Shown piece by piece: positions 47,134 to 55,783 of a stretch of 64,000 nt of DNA; the stretch's first letter is position 1, and each line of letters begins with the position of its first letter. The notes below the pieces were generated by a model. That model was not told where the DNA came from and ran no database searches. It worked only from the letters and a program-made list of their open reading frames with translations. This stretch comes from Bombilactobacillus mellifer. Lineage in GTDB: Bacteria > Bacillota > Bacilli > Lactobacillales > Lactobacillaceae. The stretch spans positions 1 through 64,000 of the forward strand of contig NZ_KQ034028.1 of assembly GCF_000970795.1 (NCBI RefSeq), written 5' to 3'. Made by a program: the position numbers and the translations under genes.

Positions 47134-48390
47134 TTAGACCAATAGTCGATGGATGATACTAATAATGACATTGGGCAGATTATATCCAAAAAAGCCATCT
47201 GTGACCATGCCAGAAACTTTAATACCTGTAGCATGCATCATCGCCGTTGCTTCAGGTGAAAAGACATTGGCTCCGATTTCAGATATCAACAGCATAATTA
47301 CACTGCCAATTATTGTCTTGAATAAATCTCCTTTACAGGCTAAAGAAACCAGCGGAATCATATACACAATACTGGTTAACATGCCCACTGGAAAATAATT
47401 CATATGAGGGATCAAAAAAGCAAATAAAATAGCCACGGGAATCAACAAGACCGAAACGGTGACATTCGTCGGATCACCCAGTGATAAGGCCACATCCATG
47501 CCAATATATAATTTGGAATCCGAACCCACTTTTTTACGCATAAAGGTTTGTGTTGCATCGCCAATTGCCGATAAACCTTCCATCATAACGCTAACCATTT
47601 TGGGAATCAGCACAAGCACAGAACTAATGCCCATCGCAATAGTTAAATCAGTTTGCCATGATTGTTTGGTCATAATGCCTAAAAAAATACCGACAATGAC
47701 CCCGATCACGGCGGGATTACCTAAAAAGCCTAATTTTTTATCGATTTGTCCCATGCTAATGTGAATTTTATTCAACCCCGGAATATGTTCCACCAGCCAA
47801 TTAGTGAATAGTCCAATCGGGTAAGCCAGAATAATATAGGATAAAGTGGTGCAAGTAGTACCCTCTAAACCGTAGTATTTTTCCCATTTGGGGGCCACAA
47901 TCTGCCCCGCAATTAATGAAATGACAGAAAGGCCGACCGTAATAATTAAACCTAACCAAAAACTGCCTGACAGCGCATAGGCCAAGGTCCCCGGGACTAA
48001 AAAGTGAATATAGTTCCAAATGTCAATGTTCATCACCTTGGTGACTTTCGTCATGATCAAAATGAAATTAATTAAGACAATTAATAAAACAGCTAACGCG
48101 GCAAAAGGAACTCCCCAAGAAGCGGCGCCGACCGCTGCCCAACCGACATCGACTGTCGTAAAGCCTTGGCCTAAATGTTTGTAATAAGCCACCGCCGGCC
48201 GGACAGATTTAGTTAATAAATCGATGGTTAATGAGAGGCCTTGAAAACCAATACCGACCAGCAGCCCAGATTTGAAAGCGTTACCAAAACTCATCCGAAA
48301 AATAAGCCCTAGGATCGTGATCACAATAGGCAGCATGACTGCGGCACCAAGATTTAATATATTTTGAATGACATCCAAAATCTCTTTCAT
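47134..48390 (-). CDS. PTS galactitol-family IIC component
   Basis: This is the membrane channel of a galactitol-type (GatC family) phosphotransferase system. The 418-residue protein has about 10-12 hydrophobic helices, with the N-terminal LNLGAAVMLPIVITILGLIFRM helix, the GVPFAALAVL helix and a late DVALSLGDPTNVTVS segment, typical of this family. The IIB gene lies 5 bases upstream. The IIA, dehydrogenases and aldolase are in the divergent operon. The true substrate may not be galactitol, because the pathway enzymes differ. Confidence 0.92.
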   Translation of the reverse strand: MKEILDVIQNILNLGAAVMLPIVITILGLIFRMSFGNAFKSGLLVGIGFQGLSLTIDLLTKSVRPAVAYYKHLGQGFTTVDVGWAAVGAASWGVPFAALAVLLIVLINFILIMTKVTKVMNIDIWNYIHFLVPGTLAYALSGSFWLGLIITVGLSVISLIAGQIVAPKWEKYYGLEGTTCTTLSYIILAYPIGLFTNWLVEHIPGLNKIHISMGQIDKKLGFLGNPAVIGVIVGIFLGIMTKQSWQTDLTIAMGISSVLVLIPKMVSVMMEGLSAIGDATQTFMRKKVGSDSKLYIGMDVALSLGDPTNVTVSVLLIPVAILFAFLIPHMNYFPVGMLTSIVYMIPLVSLACKGDLFKTIIGSVIMLLISEIGANVFSPEATAMMHATGIKVSGMVTDGFFGYNLPNVIISIIHRLLV

Positions 48391-48395
48391 TCAGA

Positions 48396-48707
48396 TCATT
48401 TCCCTTCTTTATTATTGATGTCCGTGATGGTTTGAATAATTTGATTTTCAATAGCGGCGGTGTTAATGCCCGTTAACAATCCGAAAACTTCAATAATCGG
48501 CTTGCTTATGGGACTGGTATATTTAGAAGTCACCAAAATTAAATCCACATCCTTTTCTAAAGAAGGAATTTGCGAAATAGAACTTTTTTGAATGGCATAA
48601 CTAATATTGTGCCGATCCAGAATGGTTTTAACTTTTTCTTGAGCTACTGTGGAAGTGGCAATTCCGCTGCCACAAGCAATGAGGATTTTGATAGGTTGTT
48701 TATGCAT
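48396..48707 (-). CDS. PTS galactitol-type IIB component
   Basis: IIB passes phosphate from IIA to the sugar held by IIC. The 103-residue protein has the P-loop-like active site at its start, ILIACGSGIATS, with phosphorylated Cys12. This fits the lactose/galactitol IIB superfold. It is the first gene of the minus-strand IIB-IIC pair and is divergent from IIA, with a shared 165-base regulatory spacer. Confidence 0.92.
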   Translation of the reverse strand: MHKQPIKILIACGSGIATSTVAQEKVKTILDRHNISYAIQKSSISQIPSLEKDVDLILVTSKYTSPISKPIIEVFGLLTGINTAAIENQIIQTITDINNKEGK

Positions 48708-48740
48708 GATCTTTACTCCTTACGCAATTAATTTAGATTC

Positions 48741-48769
48741 AGTATAGAAAGTCCCCAAACCACTCACAA
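48741..48769 (-). promoter_or_regulatory. Promoter of PTS IIB-IIC
   Basis: On the minus strand, TTGTGA (48769-48764) and TATACT (48746-48741) are spaced by 17 bases. Confidence 0.65.
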
Positions 48770-48773
48770 GCAC

Positions 48774-48794
48774 AAATCTACAAATCTTAGATTT
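48774..48794. promoter_or_regulatory. Inverted-repeat operator between divergent PTS operons
   Basis: AAATCTA and TAGATTT form a perfect 7-bp inverted repeat with a 7-base spacer. It lies just upstream of the IIB promoter (about -41 to -62) and about 15 bases upstream of a TATAAT on the plus strand (48809-48814). This position suits an activator of both operons, and the PRD regulator encoded downstream is the natural candidate. Confidence 0.55.
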
Positions 48795-48872
48795 GAAAAA
48801 CGTTACTTTATAATCAAAATTAGCTTGAATACAATAAATTTATGAAATCTAATAATCCAAAGCAGGTGTTTA

Positions 48873-49343
48873 TTGGTGCAAGCAATAATTGATCCATCTT
48901 TGATATTTACTGATATCAATTTAACAACGCAAACCGACTTGTTTCGGTTTATGGCTGACGTTTTGCAACAAAAAAAGTATATTGAAAAGCCATTTTTGAA
49001 AGCGGTTATCCAGCGGGAAGCGCAGTTTCCTACCGGCATGCAGCTCCAAGGTTGCGGAGTGGCTATCCCGCATACTGATCCACAATTTATTAAAAGAAGT
49101 TTTATTTTTTTCGTCCGGCCACAACAACCATTACTCTTTCATAAAATGGAAGATCCTCAACAAACTTTGAATGTTTCCTTTGTTTTGTTGTTAGGACTGG
49201 ATAATAGTGGCAATCATTTGAAAATTTTACAACGTTTAATGACCATGTTTCAAAAGCAAACTTTAATTCAACAATTGTTAAGTTCTGCCAATAATGCAGC
49301 CATTTGTGATTTGTTAAAAAATAATTTGATAACAACGAATTAG
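48873..49343 (+). CDS. PTS IIA component (fructose/mannitol IIA fold)
   Basis: IIA takes phosphate from HPr. The 156-residue protein has the PTS_EIIA_2 fold with the phosphorylated His67 in GVAIPHTDP. The start is TTG at 48873 or GTG at 48876; GCAGGTG upstream is only a weak ribosome binding site, so the first residues are uncertain. It leads the operon IIA, dehydrogenase, aldolase, regulator, dehydrogenase and faces IIB-IIC across a shared control region. Confidence 0.88.
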   Translation: MVQAIIDPSLIFTDINLTTQTDLFRFMADVLQQKKYIEKPFLKAVIQREAQFPTGMQLQGCGVAIPHTDPQFIKRSFIFFVRPQQPLLFHKMEDPQQTLNVSFVLLLGLDNSGNHLKILQRLMTMFQKQTLIQQLLSSANNAAICDLLKNNLITTN

Positions 49344-49358
49344 AAAGGAAGGTTTTCC

Positions 49359-50420
49359 ATGAAAGCTGGTTTAATGTATGGTCCGAATGACATCAGGATT
49401 GAAGAAATACCTGAACCCTCGATTGACGCAGGTGGTCTGCTATTAAAAGTGGAAGCGGTCGGCTTATGTGGTTCGGATATTAGAAATCTAACGACAGATT
49501 CTTGTGCCGGGAAGTATCCGCATATTTATGGTCATGAAGTGGTGGGCACCGTGACGCAAGTCGGCGCTTTATGTACTAAATTTCAACCTGGACAGCGGTT
49601 ATATGTCTATCCGGGAGTGCCTTGCTTACATTGCCAATACTGTCGGGCTGGTTTGAGTAATTTATGTGCTAATTATCGGACTTATGATCAAACCCAAGGT
49701 GGTTTTGCACAATACATGGCGGTACCTTCCTGGGGAGTGGAAGGACCGAATATTTATCCTATTCCGGATGATGTTCCTTTTGTACAAGCCGTTATGTCCG
49801 AGCCACTGTCCTCGGTGTACGCTTGCCAAGAAAATGTTCAAGTGCGCCTGGGACAAACTGTGGTCATTATTGGCGCCGGCCCGATCGGGTGTTTACATGC
49901 CGAAGTCGCCCGCATGCGAGGGGCGAGTCAGGTGATTATGATTGAACTGAATGAACAGCGGTTGCAAGAATCTCAGGCTTTCGGAGTCACTCACATGATT
50001 AATAGTCAAACCCAAGATCCCATTCAGGCAGTGCATGAATTGACCGATCAGCAGGGAGCAGATGTGGTCATTTCGGCTAATCCCTCGACCAAAGCCCAAA
50101 CCAGTGCGGTTTATTTAGTCAAGCCCAATGGTACTTTAGTGTTCTTTGGCGGTGTTGCTAAAAAGGCCTTAACCCAAATTGATACCAACTATTTACATTA
50201 TCATGGCATTTGGGTTTATGGACATTATGGCGCCAATACACTGCAAGTAAAAAAAGCGTTTGACATGGTGGTTTCCCATCAAATTAACGCTGAGAAATTT
50301 ATTTCCCAGACGATGCCTTTAGATCAGTTAGCTACAGCCATTCATTTAATGAAAACAGGGCAAGCCAATAAGATTGTCTTACAGCCTTGGGCTGATGATA
50401 CCAAAGGAAAAGAGGGATAG
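49359..50420 (+). CDS. Zinc-dependent polyol/alcohol dehydrogenase (GatD/sorbitol dehydrogenase type)
   Basis: This medium-chain dehydrogenase probably oxidises the phosphorylated polyol delivered by the PTS. The 353-residue protein has the catalytic zinc motifs GLCGSDIRN (about 37-45) and GHEVVG, and the structural zinc cluster PCLHCQYCRAGLSNLC. A Rossmann site (VIIGAGPIGCLHA) follows near residue 170. The ribosome binding site is AAAGGAAGG. It is followed three bases later by the aldolase gene. A second dehydrogenase of the same class closes the operon. Confidence 0.9.
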   Translation: MKAGLMYGPNDIRIEEIPEPSIDAGGLLLKVEAVGLCGSDIRNLTTDSCAGKYPHIYGHEVVGTVTQVGALCTKFQPGQRLYVYPGVPCLHCQYCRAGLSNLCANYRTYDQTQGGFAQYMAVPSWGVEGPNIYPIPDDVPFVQAVMSEPLSSVYACQENVQVRLGQTVVIIGAGPIGCLHAEVARMRGASQVIMIELNEQRLQESQAFGVTHMINSQTQDPIQAVHELTDQQGADVVISANPSTKAQTSAVYLVKPNGTLVFFGGVAKKALTQIDTNYLHYHGIWVYGHYGANTLQVKKAFDMVVSHQINAEKFISQTMPLDQLATAIHLMKTGQANKIVLQPWADDTKGKEG

Positions 50421-50422
50421 TT

Positions 50423-51025
50423 ATGAAATATTTAGAAGAAAGAAAAGATCTTTGTCGGATTGCTAAATCCGTTTATGACCGCCAATTAACCAATGCAGTA
50501 GGGGGCAACTTTTCCATCCAGGTAGCAGAGAAGGAATTTTTAGTTTCGGCGACCGGGATGTCCGTGCATAAATTATGGGATATGCAGCCAGAAGACGTTT
50601 TATTAATTGATGATCAAGCCCACATCTTAGAAGGAACTGGCAAATTAACGCGCGAAATTAATATGCATCAACAATTTTATCAGCGCGATCCGCGAATCAA
50701 GGCAGTCATGCATGCTCATCCCAAAGACTTAATGGTCTTTGCTGCTAAGGGTGAAAGTATGCCGGTAGTTACCGAAGCTTTGACTTATTTAGGTGCCGAT
50801 CAGATTCCGTGTTTGCCTTATCAACCGGCTACAACCCAATTATTGGCTGATGAAGTCGGCAAATTTATTCAACAAAGTACCCAACTTACCAATTTAGAAA
50901 TTATGGCCTATGGGGCTATTTTAAATAAACACGGCATTATTATTGGCGGCGCTTCCCTTTATGACTGCAATGAACTCTTAGAAATGATGGAAACTAATGC
51001 GTATTGCGTAAATGTGACACGCTAA
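50423..51025 (+). CDS. Class II aldolase/adducin family protein (fuculose-phosphate aldolase type)
   Basis: Members cleave ketose 1-phosphates to DHAP and an aldehyde, or epimerise pentulose 5-phosphates. The 200-residue product has GGNFSIQ and SATGMSVHKL at the phosphate site. Zinc ligands appear in VMHAHPKD and in NKHGIIIGG, with the catalytic Glu probably in REINMHQQFY. Length fits L-fuculose-1-phosphate aldolase. In a galactitol pathway one would expect tagatose-bisphosphate enzymes instead, so the operon substrate may be another polyol. Confidence 0.88.
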   Translation: MKYLEERKDLCRIAKSVYDRQLTNAVGGNFSIQVAEKEFLVSATGMSVHKLWDMQPEDVLLIDDQAHILEGTGKLTREINMHQQFYQRDPRIKAVMHAHPKDLMVFAAKGESMPVVTEALTYLGADQIPCLPYQPATTQLLADEVGKFIQQSTQLTNLEIMAYGAILNKHGIIIGGASLYDCNELLEMMETNAYCVNVTR

Positions 51026-51063
51026 TAGCAATCCTTAATATTGTTTAAGTAAAGGAGCGGTTT

Positions 51064-53073
51064 ATGAATCGCAAATCAGCAATAATGCTTGAGGAAATGT
51101 TAAGTATGAACGTGGAGACTGTTAATGTTGATACTTTAGCAACCTTGTTGAATTTGAATAAATCTTCCATATACGACTATTTAAAAAGTATTAATATTTT
51201 TTTAAAAGCAGCGCAAATTACCGAGCTGACTTTGAAAGATAGTCTGATTGTGATCCCTAAAAAAGAAAAACAGGCCATTTATGCGGCCATTAAACAAGAT
51301 ACTTATTATTATGCTTATGATAATTCGGAACGGCTATACCTAATTTTTGCTTATCTGAGTGTTTATCCCGTCATGACCATGGCGCAAGTGAGTCAAAAAT
51401 TAGCTGTCAGTCGCAATACGATTATTAAAGATATTCGTCATTTAAAAGTTCAACTACAACAAAAATATGCCACTGATTTAAACATTGTCTCGGAAAAACG
51501 CAAGGGGATTCGTTTACGATATAGCTCCGAAGAAATCATCCGCCATGAGATCAATGAACAATTGCAACAAATTTTGATGAATACTAATAGTCTCTTTTTA
51601 AAAACAGCCGTGCTCAAGATCTACACCGTCAACCAAACGCTCAGTTTACCTATTCTTGTACAAAAAATTAAACAATTGCATCCAAAACAATCCTCCCAAC
51701 TGAACTATACGCAAATTGCGGTAACCGTTTTTGTAACATTAAATCGGGTAGCCAGTCATAAAAACCTTGCAGCTGACTCCTCGCAGCCGGTGTTGAACCA
51801 ACAAATATTGCAGTTAGTGCAAGCCGATTTACATCAGACACAGCTGGCCGTGCCCTTAGCGGAAGAATGCTACTTGGCTAATCAATTGTATCGGTTATAT
51901 TTACAGATCCAACAAACTAATGACACTTATAATAAATCCGAATTATCTGTCATGGTGATTCATTTCTTGAGTGCTGTAGATCAAGATTTAGAAATTGAAA
52001 CGGTACAGGATCAAAAATTAATTGCTGATCTGACAGAACATATTCGCTCTTTTACACAAACGACTAATAGTTTTATCCAACATGTGACCAGTTTTGCGGA
52101 TTTTTATAACGATTACGGCTATGTTTTACAAAGTGTTTATCGCAATAAACAAATCATTGAAGATTTTTTGGGTTTTAAAATTTCTCATTCCTTAGTTTTA
52201 TCCATTACAGTGCATATTGCCTCGTCGTTGTATCGAACTTCCAATGACCGCAATCCGGTCAAAGTGCAGGCGGCAGTTTTAACCACTGTCAGTTATGCCG
52301 AAGCCAAATATATTCGCTTACAAGTCGAAAATATTCATAATTTAGAAATTATTGGGGTTTATACTCTCAAAAAATTAGATGCCCAGGCGCGAGCTTTATT
52401 ACAACAGGTTGATTTAGTCATTTGTACCTTTAATTTTCAGTTGGAAAATACCTTCTGTGTACAAGTATCGCCGACTATCAATATTGAAGATATTGGACTT
52501 GTTAAGTATCACGTTTTAGCCACTTTGATTAAAAAACAAAAGAATCAAAAAATTGAGCGCCACAAACAAGATTACCAATTACTGACTTCCTCAAATCCTT
52601 TTTTACGGTTATTACACCCTGAAAATACTATTTTTACGTCGCAGTTTTTAAATTGGGAAACCGCATATTTAATGATTGGAAAATTGTTACAAAAGCACGC
52701 ATATATTAAGCATTCTTATTGGACAGCGGCGATCAATAATATTGTGAGTTATGGTCCGTATATTGTTTTGCGCGATAATTTAGCGATTGCGCATGCTCAA
52801 AACAACCATTCGGTCTTGGCAGATACGATTGGTTTAGTCTATGCCCAAAAAGGGATTGGTTTTGACTCCAAAAATAAAGTGCAATTTTTACTCTTTGTCG
52901 CTTTGCAATCTGATGATGATTATCTAGCGGTCATTAATGCCATTTTAAATGTATACGATAATTATAATTTTTTTGAAACAATACAAGATACACACAAATA
53001 CCCTTTTTTTAATATGTGGAGGCAATCTTATGAAAGCAGCAGTGCTCGAAGCTTTAAACCAATTTTCAATTAA
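51064..53073 (+). CDS. PRD-containing PTS-linked transcription regulator (BglG/MtlR type)
   Basis: This 669-residue regulator probably senses the PTS state of the operon. It has N-terminal winged-helix segments (about 1-60 and 95-170, MAQVSQKLAVSRNTIIKDI), then PRD-like helical domains (about 190-400). An IIB-like stretch (about 400-470) follows, and a C-terminal IIA-like domain (about 520-650) contains GPYIVLRDNLAIAHA with a candidate phospho-His. This is the layout of DNA-binding activators, not of RNA-binding antiterminators. Its 3' end overlaps the next dehydrogenase gene by 44 bases. The palindrome at 48774-48794 is a possible target. Confidence 0.86.
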   Translation: MNRKSAIMLEEMLSMNVETVNVDTLATLLNLNKSSIYDYLKSINIFLKAAQITELTLKDSLIVIPKKEKQAIYAAIKQDTYYYAYDNSERLYLIFAYLSVYPVMTMAQVSQKLAVSRNTIIKDIRHLKVQLQQKYATDLNIVSEKRKGIRLRYSSEEIIRHEINEQLQQILMNTNSLFLKTAVLKIYTVNQTLSLPILVQKIKQLHPKQSSQLNYTQIAVTVFVTLNRVASHKNLAADSSQPVLNQQILQLVQADLHQTQLAVPLAEECYLANQLYRLYLQIQQTNDTYNKSELSVMVIHFLSAVDQDLEIETVQDQKLIADLTEHIRSFTQTTNSFIQHVTSFADFYNDYGYVLQSVYRNKQIIEDFLGFKISHSLVLSITVHIASSLYRTSNDRNPVKVQAAVLTTVSYAEAKYIRLQVENIHNLEIIGVYTLKKLDAQARALLQQVDLVICTFNFQLENTFCVQVSPTINIEDIGLVKYHVLATLIKKQKNQKIERHKQDYQLLTSSNPFLRLLHPENTIFTSQFLNWETAYLMIGKLLQKHAYIKHSYWTAAINNIVSYGPYIVLRDNLAIAHAQNNHSVLADTIGLVYAQKGIGFDSKNKVQFLLFVALQSDDDYLAVINAILNVYDNYNFFETIQDTHKYPFFNMWRQSYESSSARSFKPIFN

Positions 53074-54088
53074 AGATATTCCTCAGCCCGACATAGGGCC
53101 CCAAGAAGTCCTCGTCAAAGTCATGGCTGCGGGGACTTGCGGCTCGGATAGTCATAAGATGATTCAGGGTTGGAAATATGGTTATCCGGCGATTATGGGC
53201 CATGAATTTGCAGGTCAAATAGTTGCTTTAGGAGCGCAGATTAGTACCTTCAAAGTTGGACAACGGGTCGCCGTGATTCCGTTTAAGCCGTGTTTTCATT
53301 GTTATTATTGCCAAAGTGGTTACTTTCAAATGTGCCCGCACTATTCGATGCTCGGCCAACAAGAACCCGGCGGTTTTGAACAGTATGTGGCAGTACCTGC
53401 CCGGAATGTATTAGATATTGGAACCATGAGCTATGAAGAAGGAGCCTTGATTGAACCCTTGGCAGTAGCAGTGCATGCGCTGCTCAAAGCTCAGCCGCAA
53501 GTGGGGGATACGGCGATTGTTTTTGGTCTGGGCACTATTGGTGACTTAATCGTGCGGTTGCTGCAAGCCAGTGGTGTGACCAATATTATCGGCGTGGATA
53601 TTGATGCGCAAAAATTACAAGCCGGTTTGAACGAAGGTTGTAGTCATGTAGTCAACTCCCGGCAAGAAGATTTAGAAAAACAAATTCAACAATATACCGC
53701 CAATTTAGGTGCGGATATTGTTTTTGAATGTGCGGGTTCGCAAATTACCGAAGAACAAACCCTACTGGTCACCAAACGAGGCGGTAAAATTTTGTATGTA
53801 GGCATTGCCTATGCGGATGTGATGTTGCATCAACGAGCCTTTGAAAATATTTTCCGACATGAATTAACGCTGCATGGCTGCTGGAATTCTTACAGTGCAC
53901 CGTTTCCAGGCAAAGCTTGGAGTGCAGCCATTGCTTTGGTAAATAAACAGACAATTACGCTCCAAGATTTAATCTCGCATAAATTTGCCCTGGATGATAT
54001 TCAAGCTGCGTTTCAAATGATTACAACCCATGCGCAAAGCTACAATAAAGTAATGTTTTATCCGCAAGGACTTCCTTCTACGGACTAA
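53030..54088 (+). CDS. Second zinc-dependent polyol dehydrogenase
   Basis: The 352-residue medium-chain dehydrogenase has GTCGSDSHK and GHEFAGQ for the catalytic zinc and the structural cluster KPCFHCYYCQSGYFQMC. A Rossmann motif VFGLGTIGDL follows. GGAGG at 53018-53022 decides the ATG at 53030, inside the regulator gene; the frame is open upstream to 52949. It is similar in plan to the enzyme at 49359 but clearly diverged, so the two may act at different steps or on different stereoisomers. Confidence 0.9.
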   Translation: MKAAVLEALNQFSIKDIPQPDIGPQEVLVKVMAAGTCGSDSHKMIQGWKYGYPAIMGHEFAGQIVALGAQISTFKVGQRVAVIPFKPCFHCYYCQSGYFQMCPHYSMLGQQEPGGFEQYVAVPARNVLDIGTMSYEEGALIEPLAVAVHALLKAQPQVGDTAIVFGLGTIGDLIVRLLQASGVTNIIGVDIDAQKLQAGLNEGCSHVVNSRQEDLEKQIQQYTANLGADIVFECAGSQITEEQTLLVTKRGGKILYVGIAYADVMLHQRAFENIFRHELTLHGCWNSYSAPFPGKAWSAAIALVNKQTITLQDLISHKFALDDIQAAFQMITTHAQSYNKVMFYPQGLPSTD

Positions 54089-54767
54089 AAGTAAATTCGG
54101 CCTGCGGCTGCCTGGTTAAACCCGAGGGGAGCAGGCTAGCTTTTGGAAACTGAGACAAGTTAACTGTCCAAGTTGTGGCTAGAGGCTCCAGATCAGCATC
54201 ATCGTGGCAGTTATTTTTGCCTAACACTGAGCGCTCACTAGCAACTTTATCTCCAGCCCAGGGTATGAAATAGATTTTTGATTTTTTCCAGGAAAATTAA
54301 TAGCAAAAACACCCCACTGATTTATTAATTGGTACGGGCGTTTTTTGATGTATGAAATTTTTCATTGTGCTACAGACTCTTTAAACCAATATAAAGCCTA
54401 TGAAATCAAGCTATTGTGTATTTTTATAGTGTTTTTTTCTGCTTAGATAATTGAAAAAATTGGGAAAAAAGCGATAAAATATTCAAGCTGAATAGCGGTA
54501 TTTGTAACAATTTCACTTGTGGTCATCATTTCCCAAGTGCCCCTGCTAAATGCAGTTCTCAAGCCATCTCTTTAAGAATAAGAAGAACGCTTCATTGAAT
54601 CTGTATACCGGTTTTGTAACATTTTCTTAACAATGCCGCGAATTTATAACCTGATTTAAACATTCTTGTAACATTGGTCTGATACTATATGTGCTGTTGA
54701 AAGTTAGCAAGGCTTTCATAAACCTCTATTCTAGATTGATAGTTTTTAAAGGAGAGAATTCAACTAT
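54089..54767. other. 679-base spacer before the Apf-like gene
   Basis: No gene is supported. A terminator-like element, AAAACACCC pairing with GGGCGTTTT (about 54306-54346, one mismatch) with six T, probably ends the polyol operon. The right part holds three TGTAAC words (54503, 54615, 54667) and an extended -10 (TGATACTAT, 54680-54688) that belong to the next gene. The left 200 bases show nothing clear. Confidence 0.5.
54615..54688 (+). promoter_or_regulatory. Apf promoter with WalR-like half-sites
   Basis: An extended -10, TGATACTAT (54680-54688), is preceded by TTAAAC-N5-TGTAAC (54656-54672) and TGTAAC-N5-CTTAAC (54615-54631). WalR of Firmicutes binds TGTWAH-N5-TGTWAH repeats and controls wall hydrolases; each repeat here matches fully in only one half. 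The target is a secreted LysM protein, which fits. Confidence 0.45.
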
Positions 54768-55424
54768 ATGAAAATTAAACAGTTAGCAACTGTTGCAGCT
54801 TTAAGTATAATGACCTTTTTCGGTGCTGCCAGTGTTGCTCATGCTGATACTATCTATACGGTTAAATCCGGGGATACCCTATCGGAAATCCTAACAGCAA
54901 CCGGTAAGGGTTTAGGTTCGATGGATCAAGTTGCTGCCGATAATAATATTGCCGATGTCAACTTGATTTATGTAGGTCAAAAGTTAATCTTCAAAGATGA
55001 TGGTCAAGTAGCTGTTGCTACTCCAAGTGAAGTTCAATCAACACCTGAAGCCAACACAGTACAACAAGCTGCAGCCCAAGAAAATACTGCCGCTACCACA
55101 ACAGCTGCCGCTAATCAACCAGCAGCTCCGGCTGCCAACACTACAGCGGCTGCTACGACTGCACCGGCTACCAATTATGCTCCTGCAGCTGATTATCAAG
55201 GTGACGATGCTGCTGCCCGGGAATGGATTGCAGCTCGTGAGTCTGGTGGTTCTTATACTGCTAATAACGGTGCTTACATTGGCAAGTATCAAATGTCTGC
55301 CGCTTATTTAAATGGTGATTATTCACCAGCTAACCAAGACCGGGTAGCTAATAATTATGTTTCTTCTCGTTACGGTTCTTGGACAGCTGCTAAGCAATTT
55401 TGGCAAGCTAATGGCTGGTATTAA
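54768..55424 (+). CDS. Secreted LysM protein, aggregation-promoting-factor (Apf) type
   Basis: Apf-type proteins are abundant lactobacillus wall proteins linked to cell shape, aggregation and peptidoglycan turnover. The 218-residue product has a signal peptide (about 1-27, cleavage after AHA) and one LysM domain (about 29-74, YTVKSGDTLSEIL, then VGQKLIF). A linker rich in Ala, Thr and Pro follows (about 85-145). The C-terminal domain (about 150-218) has AREWIAARESGGSY, GAYIGKYQMS and SRYGSWTAAKQFWQANGWY, a transglycosylase-like Apf signature. It is monocistronic with its own terminator. Confidence 0.92.
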   Translation: MKIKQLATVAALSIMTFFGAASVAHADTIYTVKSGDTLSEILTATGKGLGSMDQVAADNNIADVNLIYVGQKLIFKDDGQVAVATPSEVQSTPEANTVQQAAAQENTAATTTAAANQPAAPAANTTAAATTAPATNYAPAADYQGDDAAAREWIAARESGGSYTANNGAYIGKYQMSAAYLNGDYSPANQDRVANNYVSSRYGSWTAAKQFWQANGWY

Positions 55425-55448
55425 TCCAAAACCAGTTAATTTTTTTAC

Positions 55449-55475
55449 AAGTCGTCTATTAAGACGGCTTTTTTT
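55449..55475 (+). terminator. Terminator after the Apf-like gene
   Basis: AAGTCGTCT pairs with AGACGGCTT (one G-U pair) around ATTA, followed by a T run. Confidence 0.88.
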
Positions 55476-55783
55476 GTATCTTCGATACTTGGCTGCTAGA
55501 AGATTCATCTGGAGTCCAGCCATTCTCAAAAGTTCATCAATCCTTCTAAGTCGGGGGCCTTTTTGGTGGAGGCATAATTAAGGCGATCATTGACATCTTT
55601 GGTGTAAGCGCTTAACCTAATATTGGGAAGGCAGAGAAGTTCACTAAATTCAAAATAAAGTGAGGTAATTTTATAGGCTACAAAAAGTTGTCCAGAATAA
55701 TATAGTTTTTGAAGGATAGTTCGTCGTAGTTTACGGTCTTGGAGTTACATGCGTAAAGACCATTTCAGTGAAGGAGCAAAGCT
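55476..55783. other. Spacer with possible cre site before the sugar-acid operon
   Basis: No gene is seen. TGTAAGCGCTTAAC (55603-55616) is close to a catabolite-responsive element, with a perfect TAAGCGCTTA core. TTGACA lies at 55590-55595, but the matching -10 is poor. A cre here would place the sugar-acid genes under CcpA. Confidence 0.4.
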
